Notes: a model not told the origin generated them from the letters alone. Shown: positions 26,320 to 35,298, counted from the first letter of the stretch. The stretch: DNA of 64,000 nucleotides from Streptomyces sp. CB01249 (GCF_001905735.1 NZ_LISW01000009.1:307263-371262), one strand, 5' to 3'. A program made the numbers and translations.

Positions 26320-27451
26320 CCGCGCGCAGCACGACGAACTTCGGGTCGCCCGCCACCGTCGCGCAGTTGCCGAAGACCCGGCGCAGGGTGGTGTGGTGGC
26401 CCAGGTGCCGGTTGGCGACGACCCAGAGCTCGCCGCCCGGCCGCAGCGCGCGCCGGGCCCCGTGGAACATGGTCCGGGCGGTCGCGTCGGTGGTGGCCTG
26501 GTGGGAGTGGAACGGCGGGTTGTTGAGGACCAGGTCGGCGCTTCCGGGCTCGGCGCCGGCCAGTCCGTCCCCGACGACGAAGCGCGCCCGGTCGTCCGGC
26601 CCGGCGTTGTCGCGGAAGGTCGCCTCCGCCGAGGCCACGGCCTGGTACGACTCGTCCACGAAGGTGACGGTGGCGTCGGGGTTGGCGAGGGCGGCGGCGA
26701 GGCCGAGGACGCCGTTGCCGCAGCCGAGGTCCACGACGCGGTCGGGGCCGCTGCGGTCCGGCAGGTGCTTGAGGAAGAAGCGGGTGCCGATGTCGAGCCG
26801 GTCGGCGCAGAAGATCCCGGCGTGGTTGGTGACGGTGCGCCCGGCGGCCGCCCCGGCGTCCTGGGGCAGCGCGTAACGCAGCGGCCAGGGGCTGGGGGTG
26901 CGAGGCAGGGCGGGGTCCGGGGTGCAGTGGATGAGCCGGGCCTTGCGGACGGCGAGGGAGGTCCGGGTCGGGCCGATGATGCGCTCGAACAGGTTGAGCG
27001 TGGAGGTGTGGATCTCCTTGACCATCCCGGTGCCGACGACGACCGTGCCGGCGTGCACGGCGGGCGCGATGCGGTGGAGCTGGTCCTCCAGGAGCGCGAG
27101 GCTCTTCGGCACGCGTACGAGGAGGACGTCGACGCGGTCCGGCGGGGTGTCGCGCGGGGACATGAGGCGCACCGCATCGGCGGGCAGCCCGTTCCGCTCC
27201 AGGTTGGCGGCGGTGGCCCGCTGACCGAGGTAGGAGTCGCTGATCTGTACGGGGTGGTGCGCGGCCAGGACCGTACTCAGGGCGCCCCAGCGGTCGCCGA
27301 TCACGACGACGTTCCCCGAGACGTCGACCGCCTCCTCCAGGTGCTGGAGCAGATAGGCGTCGGCCGCGTCCCAGGCACGGAACGGGTCGCGGGGGTCCTC
27401 GGGGAAGCGGGCGAGGTCGTAACCGGCCTCTGACGTCGTCAAACGGTTCAT
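26309..27451 (-). CDS. Class I SAM methyltransferase, RlmG/RsmC-like
   Basis: A 380-residue protein of the double-domain RlmG/RsmC type. An N-terminal degenerate methyltransferase-like half (VVVIGDRWGALSTVLAAH) precedes a functional C-terminal Rossmann domain with VVDLGCGNGVLGLAAA (SAM loop) and the N6/N2-type catalytic motif VLNNPPFH. Homologues methylate a guanine N2 in rRNA, so a ribosomal RNA target is likely. Start: the ATG at 27451 has no ribosome site but is nine bases after a TAGCCT box, so a leaderless mRNA is probable. It is convergent with, and overlaps, the ADP-ribosylglycohydrolase gene. Confidence 0.88.
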   Translation of the reverse strand: MNRLTTSEAGYDLARFPEDPRDPFRAWDAADAYLLQHLEEAVDVSGNVVVIGDRWGALSTVLAAHHPVQISDSYLGQRATAANLERNGLPADAVRLMSPRDTPPDRVDVLLVRVPKSLALLEDQLHRIAPAVHAGTVVVGTGMVKEIHTSTLNLFERIIGPTRTSLAVRKARLIHCTPDPALPRTPSPWPLRYALPQDAGAAAGRTVTNHAGIFCADRLDIGTRFFLKHLPDRSGPDRVVDLGCGNGVLGLAAALANPDATVTFVDESYQAVASAEATFRDNAGPDDRARFVVGDGLAGAEPGSADLVLNNPPFHSHQATTDATARTMFHGARRALRPGGELWVVANRHLGHHTTLRRVFGNCATVAGDPKFVVLRAVRR

Positions 27452-27460
27452 TGTGCGTTC

Positions 27461-27466
27461 AGGCTA
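27461..27466 (-). promoter_or_regulatory. Probable -10 box (TAGCCT) for a leaderless methyltransferase mRNA
   Basis: On the minus strand TAGCCT fits the TANNNT -10 pattern used by Streptomyces and ends nine bases before the ATG at 27451. The first base of the mRNA would therefore be at or next to the start codon. No clear -35 element is visible. Confidence 0.4.
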
Positions 27467-27536
27467 ACCGAGCGGCGCCCGGCGCCCGTACCACGCAGGG
27501 GGCGCGACGGCCGTGGCCGCCGCGCCGTACCGCCGG

Positions 27537-27737
27537 CTACGGCAGTCGCTTGTCCATGGCCGCCCGGCCCTCCCTGGCCAGGGTGCGCTCCGCCCACTCG
27601 AGGTTCGCCGGGGTCAGGTCCCGCCCGGACGCGAGCACCAGGTCCTCGGCGGACGGGTTGTCCGTGGCGCCGGTGTGCAAGAGGTCGTCCGGAGTCAGGC
27701 CCCGGGTACTGGATACGGAATCGGACTCGTCGCTCAT
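27537..27737 (-). CDS. Small conserved-type hypothetical protein (66 residues)
   Basis: A 66-residue acidic, soluble protein with no signal peptide or transmembrane segment. It begins MSDESDSVSSTRGLTP and ends WAERTLAREGRAAMDKRLP. The strong AAGGAGG before the ATG and normal codon use argue that it is a real gene. I do not recognise a family. It lies 85 bases upstream of the methyltransferase start, on the same strand. The 248-base gap on its other side, up to the endonuclease gene, shows no clear feature. Confidence 0.65.
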   Translation of the reverse strand: MSDESDSVSSTRGLTPDDLLHTGATDNPSAEDLVLASGRDLTPANLEWAERTLAREGRAAMDKRLP

Positions 27738-27985
27738 GCCGCCTCCTTGTCCTTCCCGTCATTCTCGCCCGCCCCCGGCGCTCCCGCATCCGAGGCCGGG
27801 GCGGGGTTCCGGAACGGGTTCCGGGCCCTCACTTGACCTGCACATGATAGATACGCGGGGTTCACACATCGTGACGGTCCGCATGGAAGGCTCCCGCGTA
27901 CACATAGCGGACACGACCACCGCGGAGCCGTCCCCCACCCCGTGACGGCGCCGCGGTGCGCGTATTCCCGGAGAGGACACCCCAC

Positions 27986-28804
27986 ATGTCCCGTCGTCAC
28001 CTTCCCGCGCGCCACGCACTGCCCGCCGCGCTCGCCGCGCTCGTGGTGTTCAGCGGCACGGCCGCCGCCGCGCCCGTCCCGACGCCACCGCCCACCGCCG
28101 CATCCGCGCTCTCCGCGCTGGACGACACGTACTACCAGGACGCGACCGGCAAGACCGGCGCCGCGCTGAAGAGCGCCTTGCACACGATCATCAGCGACCA
28201 GAGCAAGCTCACCTACAGCCAGGTATGGGACGCCCTGAAGGACACCGACGAGGACCCGGCGAACTCCTCGAACATCATCGAGCTGTACACCGGGCGCTCC
28301 GAGCCGAAGAGCAACAACGGCGGCAGCACCGGCCAGTGGAACCGCGAACACGTCTGGGCCAAGTCCCACGGCGACTTCGGCACGGCCACCGGCCCCGGCA
28401 CAGACATCCACCACCTGCGCCCGTCCGACGTCCAGGTCAACTCCACGCGCGGCAACAAGGACTTCGACAACGGCGGTACGGAGCTGAGCGACGCCCCGGG
28501 CAACTACACCGACTCCGACTCCTTCGAACCGCGCGACGCGGTCAAGGGCGACGTGGCGCGGATGATCCTTTACATGGCCGTGCGCTACGAGGGCGACGAC
28601 GCGTTCCCCGACCTGGAACCGAACGACAGCGTGTCCAACGGTTCCTCACCGCACATCGGCCGGCTCTCCGTACTCAAGGCATGGAGCGAGCAGGACCCGC
28701 CGGACGCCTTCGAGAAGCGGCGCAACGACGTCATATACGAGGACTACCAGCACAACCGGAACCCGTTCGTGGACCACCCCGAGTGGGTGGAGTCCATCTG
28801 GTGA
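27986..28804 (+). CDS. Secreted endonuclease I family nuclease
   Basis: A 272-residue protein with an N-terminal signal peptide: basic MSRRHLPARHALP, a hydrophobic LAALVVFSGTAAAA core and a likely AxA cleavage near residue 30. The mature part has the EndA/endonuclease I core: ALKSALHTIISDQ, then WNREHVWAKSHGDFG with the His-Asn-metal type catalytic residues, then DIHHLRPSDVQVNSTRGNKDF. It should cut DNA, and perhaps RNA, outside the cell for nutrient release. GAGAGGA lies eight bases before ATG 27986. The gene ends convergent with the lipoprotein gene at 28838. Confidence 0.9.
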   Translation: MSRRHLPARHALPAALAALVVFSGTAAAAPVPTPPPTAASALSALDDTYYQDATGKTGAALKSALHTIISDQSKLTYSQVWDALKDTDEDPANSSNIIELYTGRSEPKSNNGGSTGQWNREHVWAKSHGDFGTATGPGTDIHHLRPSDVQVNSTRGNKDFDNGGTELSDAPGNYTDSDSFEPRDAVKGDVARMILYMAVRYEGDDAFPDLEPNDSVSNGSSPHIGRLSVLKAWSEQDPPDAFEKRRNDVIYEDYQHNRNPFVDHPEWVESIW

Positions 28805-28837
28805 CGGACCCGCGCCTCTGACACCGGCCGTCGGCCG

Positions 28838-29404
28838 TCAGTTCCGCTCCGCCTGGGCGATCCGGGGGAACGACTTGACGCCGGCGGCCTTGCGGCTGTT
28901 GGCGTGCTGGCTGACGGTCTTGTCGGTCGGCGCGTCCGGGAAGCCGAGCACCACGGAGTCCAGCACCTTGCCCGACGCGTCCACGAACTCGACGCGCACG
29001 GCGAAGAACGCCTCCTCACCGCTCCGGTTGGTCACCCGCACCAGGGCGCTGCGGAACTTCTCCCCGGGCGCGACCGCGATGCCGTTGACGGAGACGTCGT
29101 CCACTGCGTTGCCCTTGCCTTCGACGCCCTTGAGGGTCGCCGCGGCCTTCTGCCGGTTGCGCTCGGCGTCGGCGGAGACGGAGGCGGCGAACTCGTCCGG
29201 GGTGCGCTCGCTACGGGTCGGGCTCGGGCTCGCCGTCGGTTCGGCCGAGAGCGTGCGGGTGCTTCTGGCCGTACCCGGCGACGAGGTGTCGGAGTCGCCG
29301 CAGGCGGCCGCCCCGGCGACGAGCACCGCGACGAGTGCGGCGGGGGTCAGGCCGCGGAAGGCGCGGCCTCGGAAGGGGCGCCGCGCGGGGCCGGTCCGGT
29401 TCAC
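28838..29404 (-). CDS. Lipoprotein, function unknown
   Basis: About 188 residues. A basic N terminus (RPFRGRAFRG) leads into LTPAALVAVLVAGAAACGDSD, written here as two parts: hydrophobic core ALVAVLVAG and lipobox AAAC with the cysteine at about residue 34. A Ser/Thr/Pro linker follows, then a soluble domain with strands such as KFRSALVRVTNRSGEEAFF and FAVRVEFVDASGKVLDSV. This is a FxLYD/DUF4352-like beta sandwich that I cannot assign precisely. The GTG at 29404 has GGAG five bases before it. It is divergent from the baeRF3-type gene. Confidence 0.75.
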   Translation of the reverse strand: MNRTGPARRPFRGRAFRGLTPAALVAVLVAGAAACGDSDTSSPGTARSTRTLSAEPTASPSPTRSERTPDEFAASVSADAERNRQKAAATLKGVEGKGNAVDDVSVNGIAVAPGEKFRSALVRVTNRSGEEAFFAVRVEFVDASGKVLDSVVLGFPDAPTDKTVSQHANSRKAAGVKSFPRIAQAERN

Positions 29405-29554
29405 AAACGCTCCGTCCACGAAGCGGGCACGGGGAAGCAGCGCTTCCCGCACCCGGGATGACCAACTCGCCCATATTAGGATCAAAAGGTATGAATTGAC
29501 TCGTTGAATCACCCGCCCCGCACGCAGTGCGCGCAATTCCCCGGGAGGGAACTG

Positions 29555-30670
29555 ATGGACACGGACGCCCTGACCGCCGGCCTGCTGCAGGAGCTCCGCC
29601 GGACCAGGCCCTATCCCGCCCTGTCCCTGACCATGCCGACCCACCGGCGCGCCCCGGACAACGCCCAGGACGCCGTACGGCTGCGCAACCTGCTGTCCGA
29701 GGCCCACAACCGGCTGGAAGCCGATCCGGAGGTCGGCCGGGAGGCATGCGCCGCGATCAAGCAGCAGCTCGACCGGGCGGCCGGTGAACTCGACCAGCGC
29801 CGGGCCCTGGACGCGCTGGTGCTCCTCGCCACCGCCGACGAGTACCAGATCTGGCGGCTGCCGCGTACCGCACCCGAACGGGTGGTGCTGAGCGACAGCT
29901 ACCTCACCCGCAACCTGGTCGCCGCGAAGGCGCAGGCCCGCCCCTTCTGGGCGCTGACCGTGGCCGCCGACCACGCCGCCCTCTTCAGCGGCACCACCGA
30001 GTCCGCGCAGGAGGCCCACGTCGGCGGCTTCCCGCTGGCCGCCCCGCGCGAGGAGTTCAACCCGCAGCGCATGGAGCGGATCGGTGACACGGCGAGCAAC
30101 TTCGCCAGCGAGGACACCCGGAACTTCCTGCGCACGGTGGACGAGAAGCTGCGCGCCGTCCTGGCCACCGACCCCCGCCCGCTGTACCTGGTGGGCATCG
30201 CACCGGCGCTCGCGCTGTTCGACGAGGTCAGCGAGTGCGCCAAGGACGCGGTCGGCCGGGTCACCAAGGGTGCGCCCGCCGACAACGCGCCCCGCGACCT
30301 GCTCACCGAGCTGCGCCCGGCACTGGACGCGCGGCGCGCGCACTTCGCGAAGGAGATCGAGGGTCGGCTGGACGCGGCGCGCGGCCGCAAGGCGTTCGCC
30401 GGCGGTCTGGACGAGGTGTGGGCCGCGGTGCGCGAGGGCCGCGCGGGTCTGGTGGCCGTGGAGGAGCACTACCAGCAGACGGTACGGGTCGACCAGGAGC
30501 ACCTGAAGCCGGTGACCGACGACGTGGTGGACCCGGCCGACGCGAGCGTCCGCGAGGACGTCGTGGACGAACTGGTCGAGGCGGCGCTGGACAGCGGCGC
30601 GGAGGTGTTCTTCGTCGCGGACGACTCGCTGAAGGGGCACGGTCGCATCGCGGCCGAACTGCGCTTCTGA
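29555..30670 (+). CDS. Bacterial archaeo-eukaryotic release factor family (baeRF3-type) protein
   Basis: A 371-residue protein with the layout of bacterial homologues of archaeo-eukaryotic peptide release factor 1. An N-terminal domain (YPALSLTMPTHRR) is followed by a middle RNase-H-like part with PLYLVGIAPALALFDEV and a C-terminal L7Ae-like alpha/beta part with ALDSGAEVFFVADDSL then HGRIAAELRF. Family knowledge suggests ribosome or tRNA linked roles, possibly in rescue under stress, but no bacterial function is settled. GGGAGGGA lies just before the ATG. The 150-base gap to the divergent lipoprotein gene is AT-rich, with a TAATAT box on the minus strand at about 29474. Confidence 0.75.
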   Translation: MDTDALTAGLLQELRRTRPYPALSLTMPTHRRAPDNAQDAVRLRNLLSEAHNRLEADPEVGREACAAIKQQLDRAAGELDQRRALDALVLLATADEYQIWRLPRTAPERVVLSDSYLTRNLVAAKAQARPFWALTVAADHAALFSGTTESAQEAHVGGFPLAAPREEFNPQRMERIGDTASNFASEDTRNFLRTVDEKLRAVLATDPRPLYLVGIAPALALFDEVSECAKDAVGRVTKGAPADNAPRDLLTELRPALDARRAHFAKEIEGRLDAARGRKAFAGGLDEVWAAVREGRAGLVAVEEHYQQTVRVDQEHLKPVTDDVVDPADASVREDVVDELVEAALDSGAEVFFVADDSLKGHGRIAAELRF

Positions 30671-30684
30671 GCCCGCGCGGTACG

Positions 30685-30726
30685 CGGTGAGGGCCCGGAC
30701 GGGGATTTCCGTCCGGGCCCTCACCG
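30685..30726. terminator. Bidirectional transcription terminator hairpin
   Basis: A perfect 18-bp stem (30685-30702 with 30709-30726) closes a six-base loop, GGATTT. It lies between the convergent baeRF3-type gene and the phosphoketolase gene, so it can stop both. There is no T tract, as is usual for Streptomyces terminators. Confidence 0.8.
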
Positions 30727-30741
30727 TATGCCTGGGACTGG

Positions 30742-33120
30742 TCAGCCCTCCCAGGTCCAGTCGGCGACCTCGGGCAGGTCGGTGCCGTGTTCGCGGATCC
30801 AGGCGTGGTGGCGGGTGCGGGTGTCGGCCATCTCCTGACGCACCGCCACGGCACGTACGCCCAGGCCGGGGACCCGGTCGATGACGTCCATCACCAGCCG
30901 GTAGCGGTCGAGGTCGTTGCGGACGACCATGTCGAAGGGCGTGGTGGTCGTGCCCTCCTCCTTGTAGCCCCGCACGTGCAGTTCGCCGTGGCCGGTACGG
31001 CGGTAGGCCAGCCGGTGGATCAGCCACGGGTAGCCGTGGTAGGCGAAGATGACCGGCCTGTCCCGGGTGAACAGCGCGTCGTACTCGGAGTCCGGCATGC
31101 CGTGCGGGTGCTCGGAGTGCGGCATGAGCCGGGCCATGTCGACCACGTTGACCACCCGCACGGCCAGCTCCGGCAGATGGCGCCGGAGCAGCTGGGCGGC
31201 CGCCAGGGTCTCCAGCGTGGGTACGTCACCGGCGCAGGCGAGGACGACGTCGGGCTCCCGGCTGCCGTCCTCCGTGCCCGCCCACTCCCAGAGACCGGCG
31301 CCGCGCGCGCAGTGCACCCGGGCCTGGTCGAGGGTGAGCCAGTCGAAGCTGGGCTGCTTGCCGGCCACGATGACGTTGACGTAGTCCCGGCTGCGCAGGG
31401 CGTGGTCCGCGACGGAGAGCAGGGTGTTGGTGTCGGGCGGCAGGTAGACGCGTACGACTTCGGGGCTCTTGTTGAGGATGTGGTCCACGAACCCCGGGTC
31501 CTGGTGCGAGAAACCGTTGTGGTCCTGGCGCCAGACGTGTGAGGTGAGCAGGTAGTTGAGCGAGGCGATGGGGCGGCGCCAGGCGAGGCGGCGCGAGGTG
31601 CGCAGCCACTTGATGTGCTGGTTGACCATCGAGTCCACGATGTGCGCGAACGCTTCGTAGCAGGAGAACAGCCCGTGCCGCCCGGTCAGCAGATAGCCCT
31701 CCAGCCAGCCCTGGCACAGGTGCTCGGACAGGACCTCCATGACCCGGCCGTCCCTCGACAGGTGTTCGTCGGTCGGGAGGGTGCGGGCCTGCCATGCCTT
31801 GCCGGTGGCCTCGTAGACGGCGTCGAGCCGGTTGGAGGCCGTCTCGTCGGGGCCTACGAGCCGGAAGTCCCTGCGGTCCGCCGTCGCCGCCATGACCGCT
31901 TCGAGGAGACCGCCCAGGACGCGGGTGGGCTCGCGGAGCGTGGTGCCGGGGCGGTCCGCGGGGACGGCGTACCCGTCGAGGTCCGGGACGGGCAGGTCGC
32001 GCAGGAGCAGGCCGCCGTTGGCGTACGGGGTGGCGCCGAGGCGGGCGGCGCCCTCGGGGACGCAGGCCAGCACCTGTGCGGTCGGGCGGCCCTCGGCGTC
32101 GAAGAGTTCGTCCGGCCGGTAGGACCGCATCCACGCCTCCAGCTGGCGCAGGTGGTCCGGGTTGTCGCGGACGCCGGGCAGCGGCACCTGGTGGGCGCGC
32201 CAGGTGGCTTCGACGGGCAGCCCGTCGACCTCGGCGGGCCCGGTCCAGCCCTTCGGGGTGCGCAGCACGATCATCGGCCAGCGCGGGCGTTCGGTCTCAC
32301 CGCCGGTGCGGGCGGCGGCCTGGATCTCCGCGATGCGGTCGGCGGCGCGGTCCATGGCGAGGGCCATCGCCCGGTGCACGGCGCGGGGTTCGTCGCCCTC
32401 CACGTACAGCGGGTCGTGTCCGTAGCCGCGCAGCAGGGCGTCGAGCTCTGTGTGCGGGAGGCGGGCGAGGACCGTGGGGTTGGCGATCTTGTAGCCGTTG
32501 AGGTGGAGGACCGGCAGGACGGCCCCGTCGTGGACCGGGTCGAGGAACTTGTTGGCGTGCCAGGACCCGGCGAGCGGTCCGGTCTCCGCCTCGCCGTCGC
32601 CGATGACGCAGGTGACCAGCAGTTCGGGGTGGTCCAGGGCGGCGCCGTAGGCATGGGCGAGGGAGTAGCCGAGCTCGCCGCCCTCGTGGATGGAGCCGGG
32701 GGTCTCGGGCGCGACGTGGCTGGGGACGCCGCCGGGGAACGAGAACTGCTTGAACAGCAGGCCCATGCCCGCCGCGTCCCTGCTGACGTCCGGGTACGCC
32801 TCCGAGTAGCTGCCCTCCAGCCAGGAACCGGCGAGGACGGCGGGGCCGCCGTGGCCGGGGCCCCAGATGCAGAGCGCCGGTGTTCCGCGCGCGCCGATGA
32901 GGCGGTTGAGGTGGGTGTACACGAGGTTGAGCCCGGGCGAGGTGCCCCAGTGTCCGAGCAGCCGGGGCTTGATGTGCTCGGGGGCGAGCGGCCGTGTCAG
33001 CAGGGGGTTGTCCATCAGGTAGATCTGCCCGACGGCCAGGTAGTTGGCGGCCCGCCAGTGCGCGTCCAGCGCGTCGAGCTCCTGGTCGGACGGGCCGGGC
33101 GGCGGTGGGGCGTCGCTCAT
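30742..33120 (-). CDS. xfp: Phosphoketolase (xylulose-5-phosphate / fructose-6-phosphate)
   Basis: A 792-residue thiamine-diphosphate enzyme of normal phosphoketolase length. The N domain has the VAPETPGSIHEGGELGYSL signature and the ThDP/Mg site GDGEAETGPLAGSWHANKF, followed by LHLNGYKI. The middle domain has LLTSHVWRQDHNGFSHQDPG and the C domain YHGYPWLIHRLAYRR. It splits xylulose 5-phosphate (or fructose 6-phosphate) with phosphate into acetyl phosphate and a shorter sugar phosphate, giving acetyl units without loss of carbon. It lies 60 bases after the aldehyde dehydrogenase gene on the same strand and is probably cotranscribed with it. No acetate kinase gene is in the window. Confidence 0.95.
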   Translation of the reverse strand: MSDAPPPPGPSDQELDALDAHWRAANYLAVGQIYLMDNPLLTRPLAPEHIKPRLLGHWGTSPGLNLVYTHLNRLIGARGTPALCIWGPGHGGPAVLAGSWLEGSYSEAYPDVSRDAAGMGLLFKQFSFPGGVPSHVAPETPGSIHEGGELGYSLAHAYGAALDHPELLVTCVIGDGEAETGPLAGSWHANKFLDPVHDGAVLPVLHLNGYKIANPTVLARLPHTELDALLRGYGHDPLYVEGDEPRAVHRAMALAMDRAADRIAEIQAAARTGGETERPRWPMIVLRTPKGWTGPAEVDGLPVEATWRAHQVPLPGVRDNPDHLRQLEAWMRSYRPDELFDAEGRPTAQVLACVPEGAARLGATPYANGGLLLRDLPVPDLDGYAVPADRPGTTLREPTRVLGGLLEAVMAATADRRDFRLVGPDETASNRLDAVYEATGKAWQARTLPTDEHLSRDGRVMEVLSEHLCQGWLEGYLLTGRHGLFSCYEAFAHIVDSMVNQHIKWLRTSRRLAWRRPIASLNYLLTSHVWRQDHNGFSHQDPGFVDHILNKSPEVVRVYLPPDTNTLLSVADHALRSRDYVNVIVAGKQPSFDWLTLDQARVHCARGAGLWEWAGTEDGSREPDVVLACAGDVPTLETLAAAQLLRRHLPELAVRVVNVVDMARLMPHSEHPHGMPDSEYDALFTRDRPVIFAYHGYPWLIHRLAYRRTGHGELHVRGYKEEGTTTTPFDMVVRNDLDRYRLVMDVIDRVPGLGVRAVAVRQEMADTRTRHHAWIREHGTDLPEVADWTWEG

Positions 33121-33180
33121 GGTGACCTCTCGGCGTGGCGGGGCGGGTTCAGGGGCAGGGGTGGGACGTCGCGCGCACGG

Positions 33181-34593
33181 TCACCGGGGTTCGGAGCCGT
33201 ACCAGACGGTGGTGGCGTTGCAGAACTCGCGGATGCCGTGTCCGGCGAGCTCGCGCCCGTAGCCCGAGCGCTTCACCCCGCCGAAGGGCAGCGCGGGGTG
33301 GGAGGCGGTCATGCCGTTGAAGAAGACGCCACCGGCCTGGAGGTCCCGGACGCAGCGGTCGGCCTCGTCGGCGTCGCGGGTCCAGACGTTGGAACTGAGC
33401 CCGAAGGAGGTGTCGTTGGCGAGCTCGACGGCCTGGTCCAGGCTGTCCACGCGGTAGAGGGTGGCGACCGGGCCGAAGGTCTCCTCGCGGTGGATGCGCA
33501 TCTCGGGCGTGATGCCGGCGAGGACGGTGGGCGCGTAGAACCAGCCGTTCTCCAAGCCGCCGCCCAGGCCCTCGGGGCGTCCGCCGCCGCACAGCACCTC
33601 GGCGCCCCGGTCCACCGCGTCGTCCACCAGCTCCGCGAGGTCCGTACGGCCCTGTTCCATGGCGATCGGCCCGACGTCGGTGGACTCCTCCAGCGGGTCG
33701 CCCACGGTCAGCTGCCGCATGCCGACGGTGAAGCGCTCGGCGAACTCCTCGTAGACCTGGGTGTGCACGATGAACCGCTTGGCGGCGATGCACGACTGGC
33801 CGTTGTTCTGGGCGCGGGCGGTGACGGCGGTGCGGGCGGCCTTGGCGACGTCCGCGGAGGGCAGGACCAGGTAGGGGTCGCTGCCGCCGAGTTCGAGGAC
33901 GGTGTGCTTGACCTCGTCACCGGCGATGGCGGCGACGGAGCGGCCGGCCGGTTCGCTGCCGGTGAGGGTGGCGGCCACCACCCGGCGGTCGCGCAGGATG
34001 CCCTCGACGGCCTTGGAGCCGACCAGCAGGGTCTGGAAGCAGCCGGCCGGGAACCCGGCGCGGCGGAAGAGCTCGCCGAGATACAGCGCGGTCTGCGGCA
34101 CGTTCGACGCGTGCTTCAGCAGCCCCGTGTTGCCGGCCATCAGGGCGGGGGCGGCGAAGCGCACGACCTGCCACAGCGGGAAGTTCCACGGCATCACGGC
34201 CAGGACCGGGCCGAGCGGCCGGTAGCGGACGTACGCGCGCACCGCGCCGGAGTCCTTCACATCGGCGGCGGTGGGGTGCTCGTCGGCGAGCAGTTCCTCG
34301 GCGCGGGCGGCGTACCAGCGCATCGCCTTGGCGCACTTAGCGGCCTCGGCGCGGGCGGCCGTGACGGGCTTGCCCATTTCCAGGGTCATGGTGCGCGCGA
34401 TGTCCTGCTGGTCCTCGTCCAGGAGGTCGGCGGCCCGGTTGAGCAGCCTGGCCCGTTCGGCGAACGTGGTGGTGCGGTAGTCGCGGAAGGCGGCGTCGGC
34501 CGCGGCGATCCGCTTCTCGATCTCGTCGTCGTTCAGCGCGTCGAACGTCCTGAGCGTCTCGCCGTTCGCGGGATTGACCGTCGCGATGGGCAT
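33181..34593 (-). CDS. NAD(P)-dependent aldehyde dehydrogenase, succinate-semialdehyde-dehydrogenase-like
   Basis: A 470-residue aldehyde dehydrogenase. Visible landmarks are MPWNFPLW in the cofactor domain, the general base Glu234 in LELGGSDP, the catalytic Cys268 in NNGQSCIAAKRF, and the EETFGPVA and PFGGVKRSGYGRE segments. The gabD/SSADH subgroup (YneI-like) has this short form. The start at 34593 (MPIATVNP) is set by AAGGAGG nine bases upstream. It is followed by phosphoketolase in the same direction. Oxidation of an aldehyde or semialdehyde to the acid is certain in kind; the preferred substrate is not. Confidence 0.9.
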   Translation of the reverse strand: MPIATVNPANGETLRTFDALNDDEIEKRIAAADAAFRDYRTTTFAERARLLNRAADLLDEDQQDIARTMTLEMGKPVTAARAEAAKCAKAMRWYAARAEELLADEHPTAADVKDSGAVRAYVRYRPLGPVLAVMPWNFPLWQVVRFAAPALMAGNTGLLKHASNVPQTALYLGELFRRAGFPAGCFQTLLVGSKAVEGILRDRRVVAATLTGSEPAGRSVAAIAGDEVKHTVLELGGSDPYLVLPSADVAKAARTAVTARAQNNGQSCIAAKRFIVHTQVYEEFAERFTVGMRQLTVGDPLEESTDVGPIAMEQGRTDLAELVDDAVDRGAEVLCGGGRPEGLGGGLENGWFYAPTVLAGITPEMRIHREETFGPVATLYRVDSLDQAVELANDTSFGLSSNVWTRDADEADRCVRDLQAGGVFFNGMTASHPALPFGGVKRSGYGRELAGHGIREFCNATTVWYGSEPR

Positions 34594-34689
34594 GACTGTG
34601 GCCTCCTTGCCTCGGTACTTCGACCGTGCCGCGCGGCGGGCCCGCCCGCAACGCGGGCCGTGACACGGCGCGGCCCCCGGCACCGCATA

Positions 34690-34742
34690 CCCGGCCGGCG
34701 CGGATCATGCATGCTCGGGACATGCGATCCGCGCCGGCCGGG
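34690..34742. terminator. Long hairpin terminator between the ATPase and aldehyde dehydrogenase genes
   Basis: A perfect 17-bp stem (34690-34706 with 34726-34742) carries a further 5-bp stem inside (GCATG with CATGC), with only a two-base AT bulge between them. It follows the minus-strand RsbW-like gene by 35 bases and lies upstream of the aldehyde dehydrogenase gene, which must therefore have its own promoter in 34594-34689. Confidence 0.7.
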
Positions 34743-34776
34743 GGCCTGGGGTGCGGCGGGGGCGGGGCCGTACGTC

Positions 34777-35298
34777 TCAGACGAGCGCCGGGGCGGCGTC
34801 GGGGACGGTCTCGTCGGCGGCGGCCGGGACCGGCTCGGGGATCTCCGCGACCGCGGCCGGCGGGCGGCGGAACTCGCGGACGCCGGGCAGCGGCGGCAGC
34901 GGCACCAGCTCGATGTGCTGCGGCTCCTGGGCGTACCGGGTGAACCAGACGACCTTGCCGTCGGCGGTCCGGCAGGTGCCCCAGCTGTCGCTGAGGGCCA
35001 TGACGCGGCTCAGGCCGCCGCCCTCGTGGAGCAGCCGTGGCATCTCGGAGCCGTTGTCGGCGACGGAGACCGTGAGGTGCCGTCCGGACCACCGGAGTTC
35101 GACGACGCAGCGGTTGTCGTCACCGACATGCCGGTGGACATTGGTCAGCAGCTCCTCCACGGCACGGCACACGGGCCGTACGTGGAGTTCGAGACTCCAG
35201 TGGCGCAGATGGGCCGCGACTATGCGTCGCAGCTGGTCCACACGGTCTGCGGAAACCTGGAGTTCGACCAGATAGTGCCGGTCGAGTGGAACGGTCAT
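34777..35298 (-). CDS. RsbW/anti-sigma-factor-like ATP-binding protein
   Basis: A 173-residue HATPase of the single-domain type common in Streptomyces. The N-box like helix reads CRAVEELLTNVHRHVGD, with Glu-Asn placed to bind Mg-ATP. The G1 box is ADNGSEMP, followed by GGGLSRVMALSDSWG, and then a Pro/Ala-rich tail of about 45 residues that is not part of the fold. Such proteins either phosphorylate anti-anti-sigma partners or bind sigma factors. No partner gene lies next to it, so its target is unknown. GAGGAG lies about nine bases before the ATG. Confidence 0.82.
   Translation of the reverse strand: MTVPLDRHYLVELQVSADRVDQLRRIVAAHLRHWSLELHVRPVCRAVEELLTNVHRHVGDDNRCVVELRWSGRHLTVSVADNGSEMPRLLHEGGGLSRVMALSDSWGTCRTADGKVVWFTRYAQEPQHIELVPLPPLPGVREFRRPPAAVAEIPEPVPAAADETVPDAAPALV

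Noticed and set aside
27844..27945. A 33-codon frame (ATG at 27844) upstream of the endonuclease gene
   Set aside because: No ribosome site, no likeness to known leader peptides, and the composition looks like non-coding sequence.
34687..34710. Sigma-B-like promoter on the minus strand above the aldehyde dehydrogenase
   Set aside because: The match lies wholly inside the stem of a strong terminator hairpin and the consensus is short, so it is not listed as a feature.
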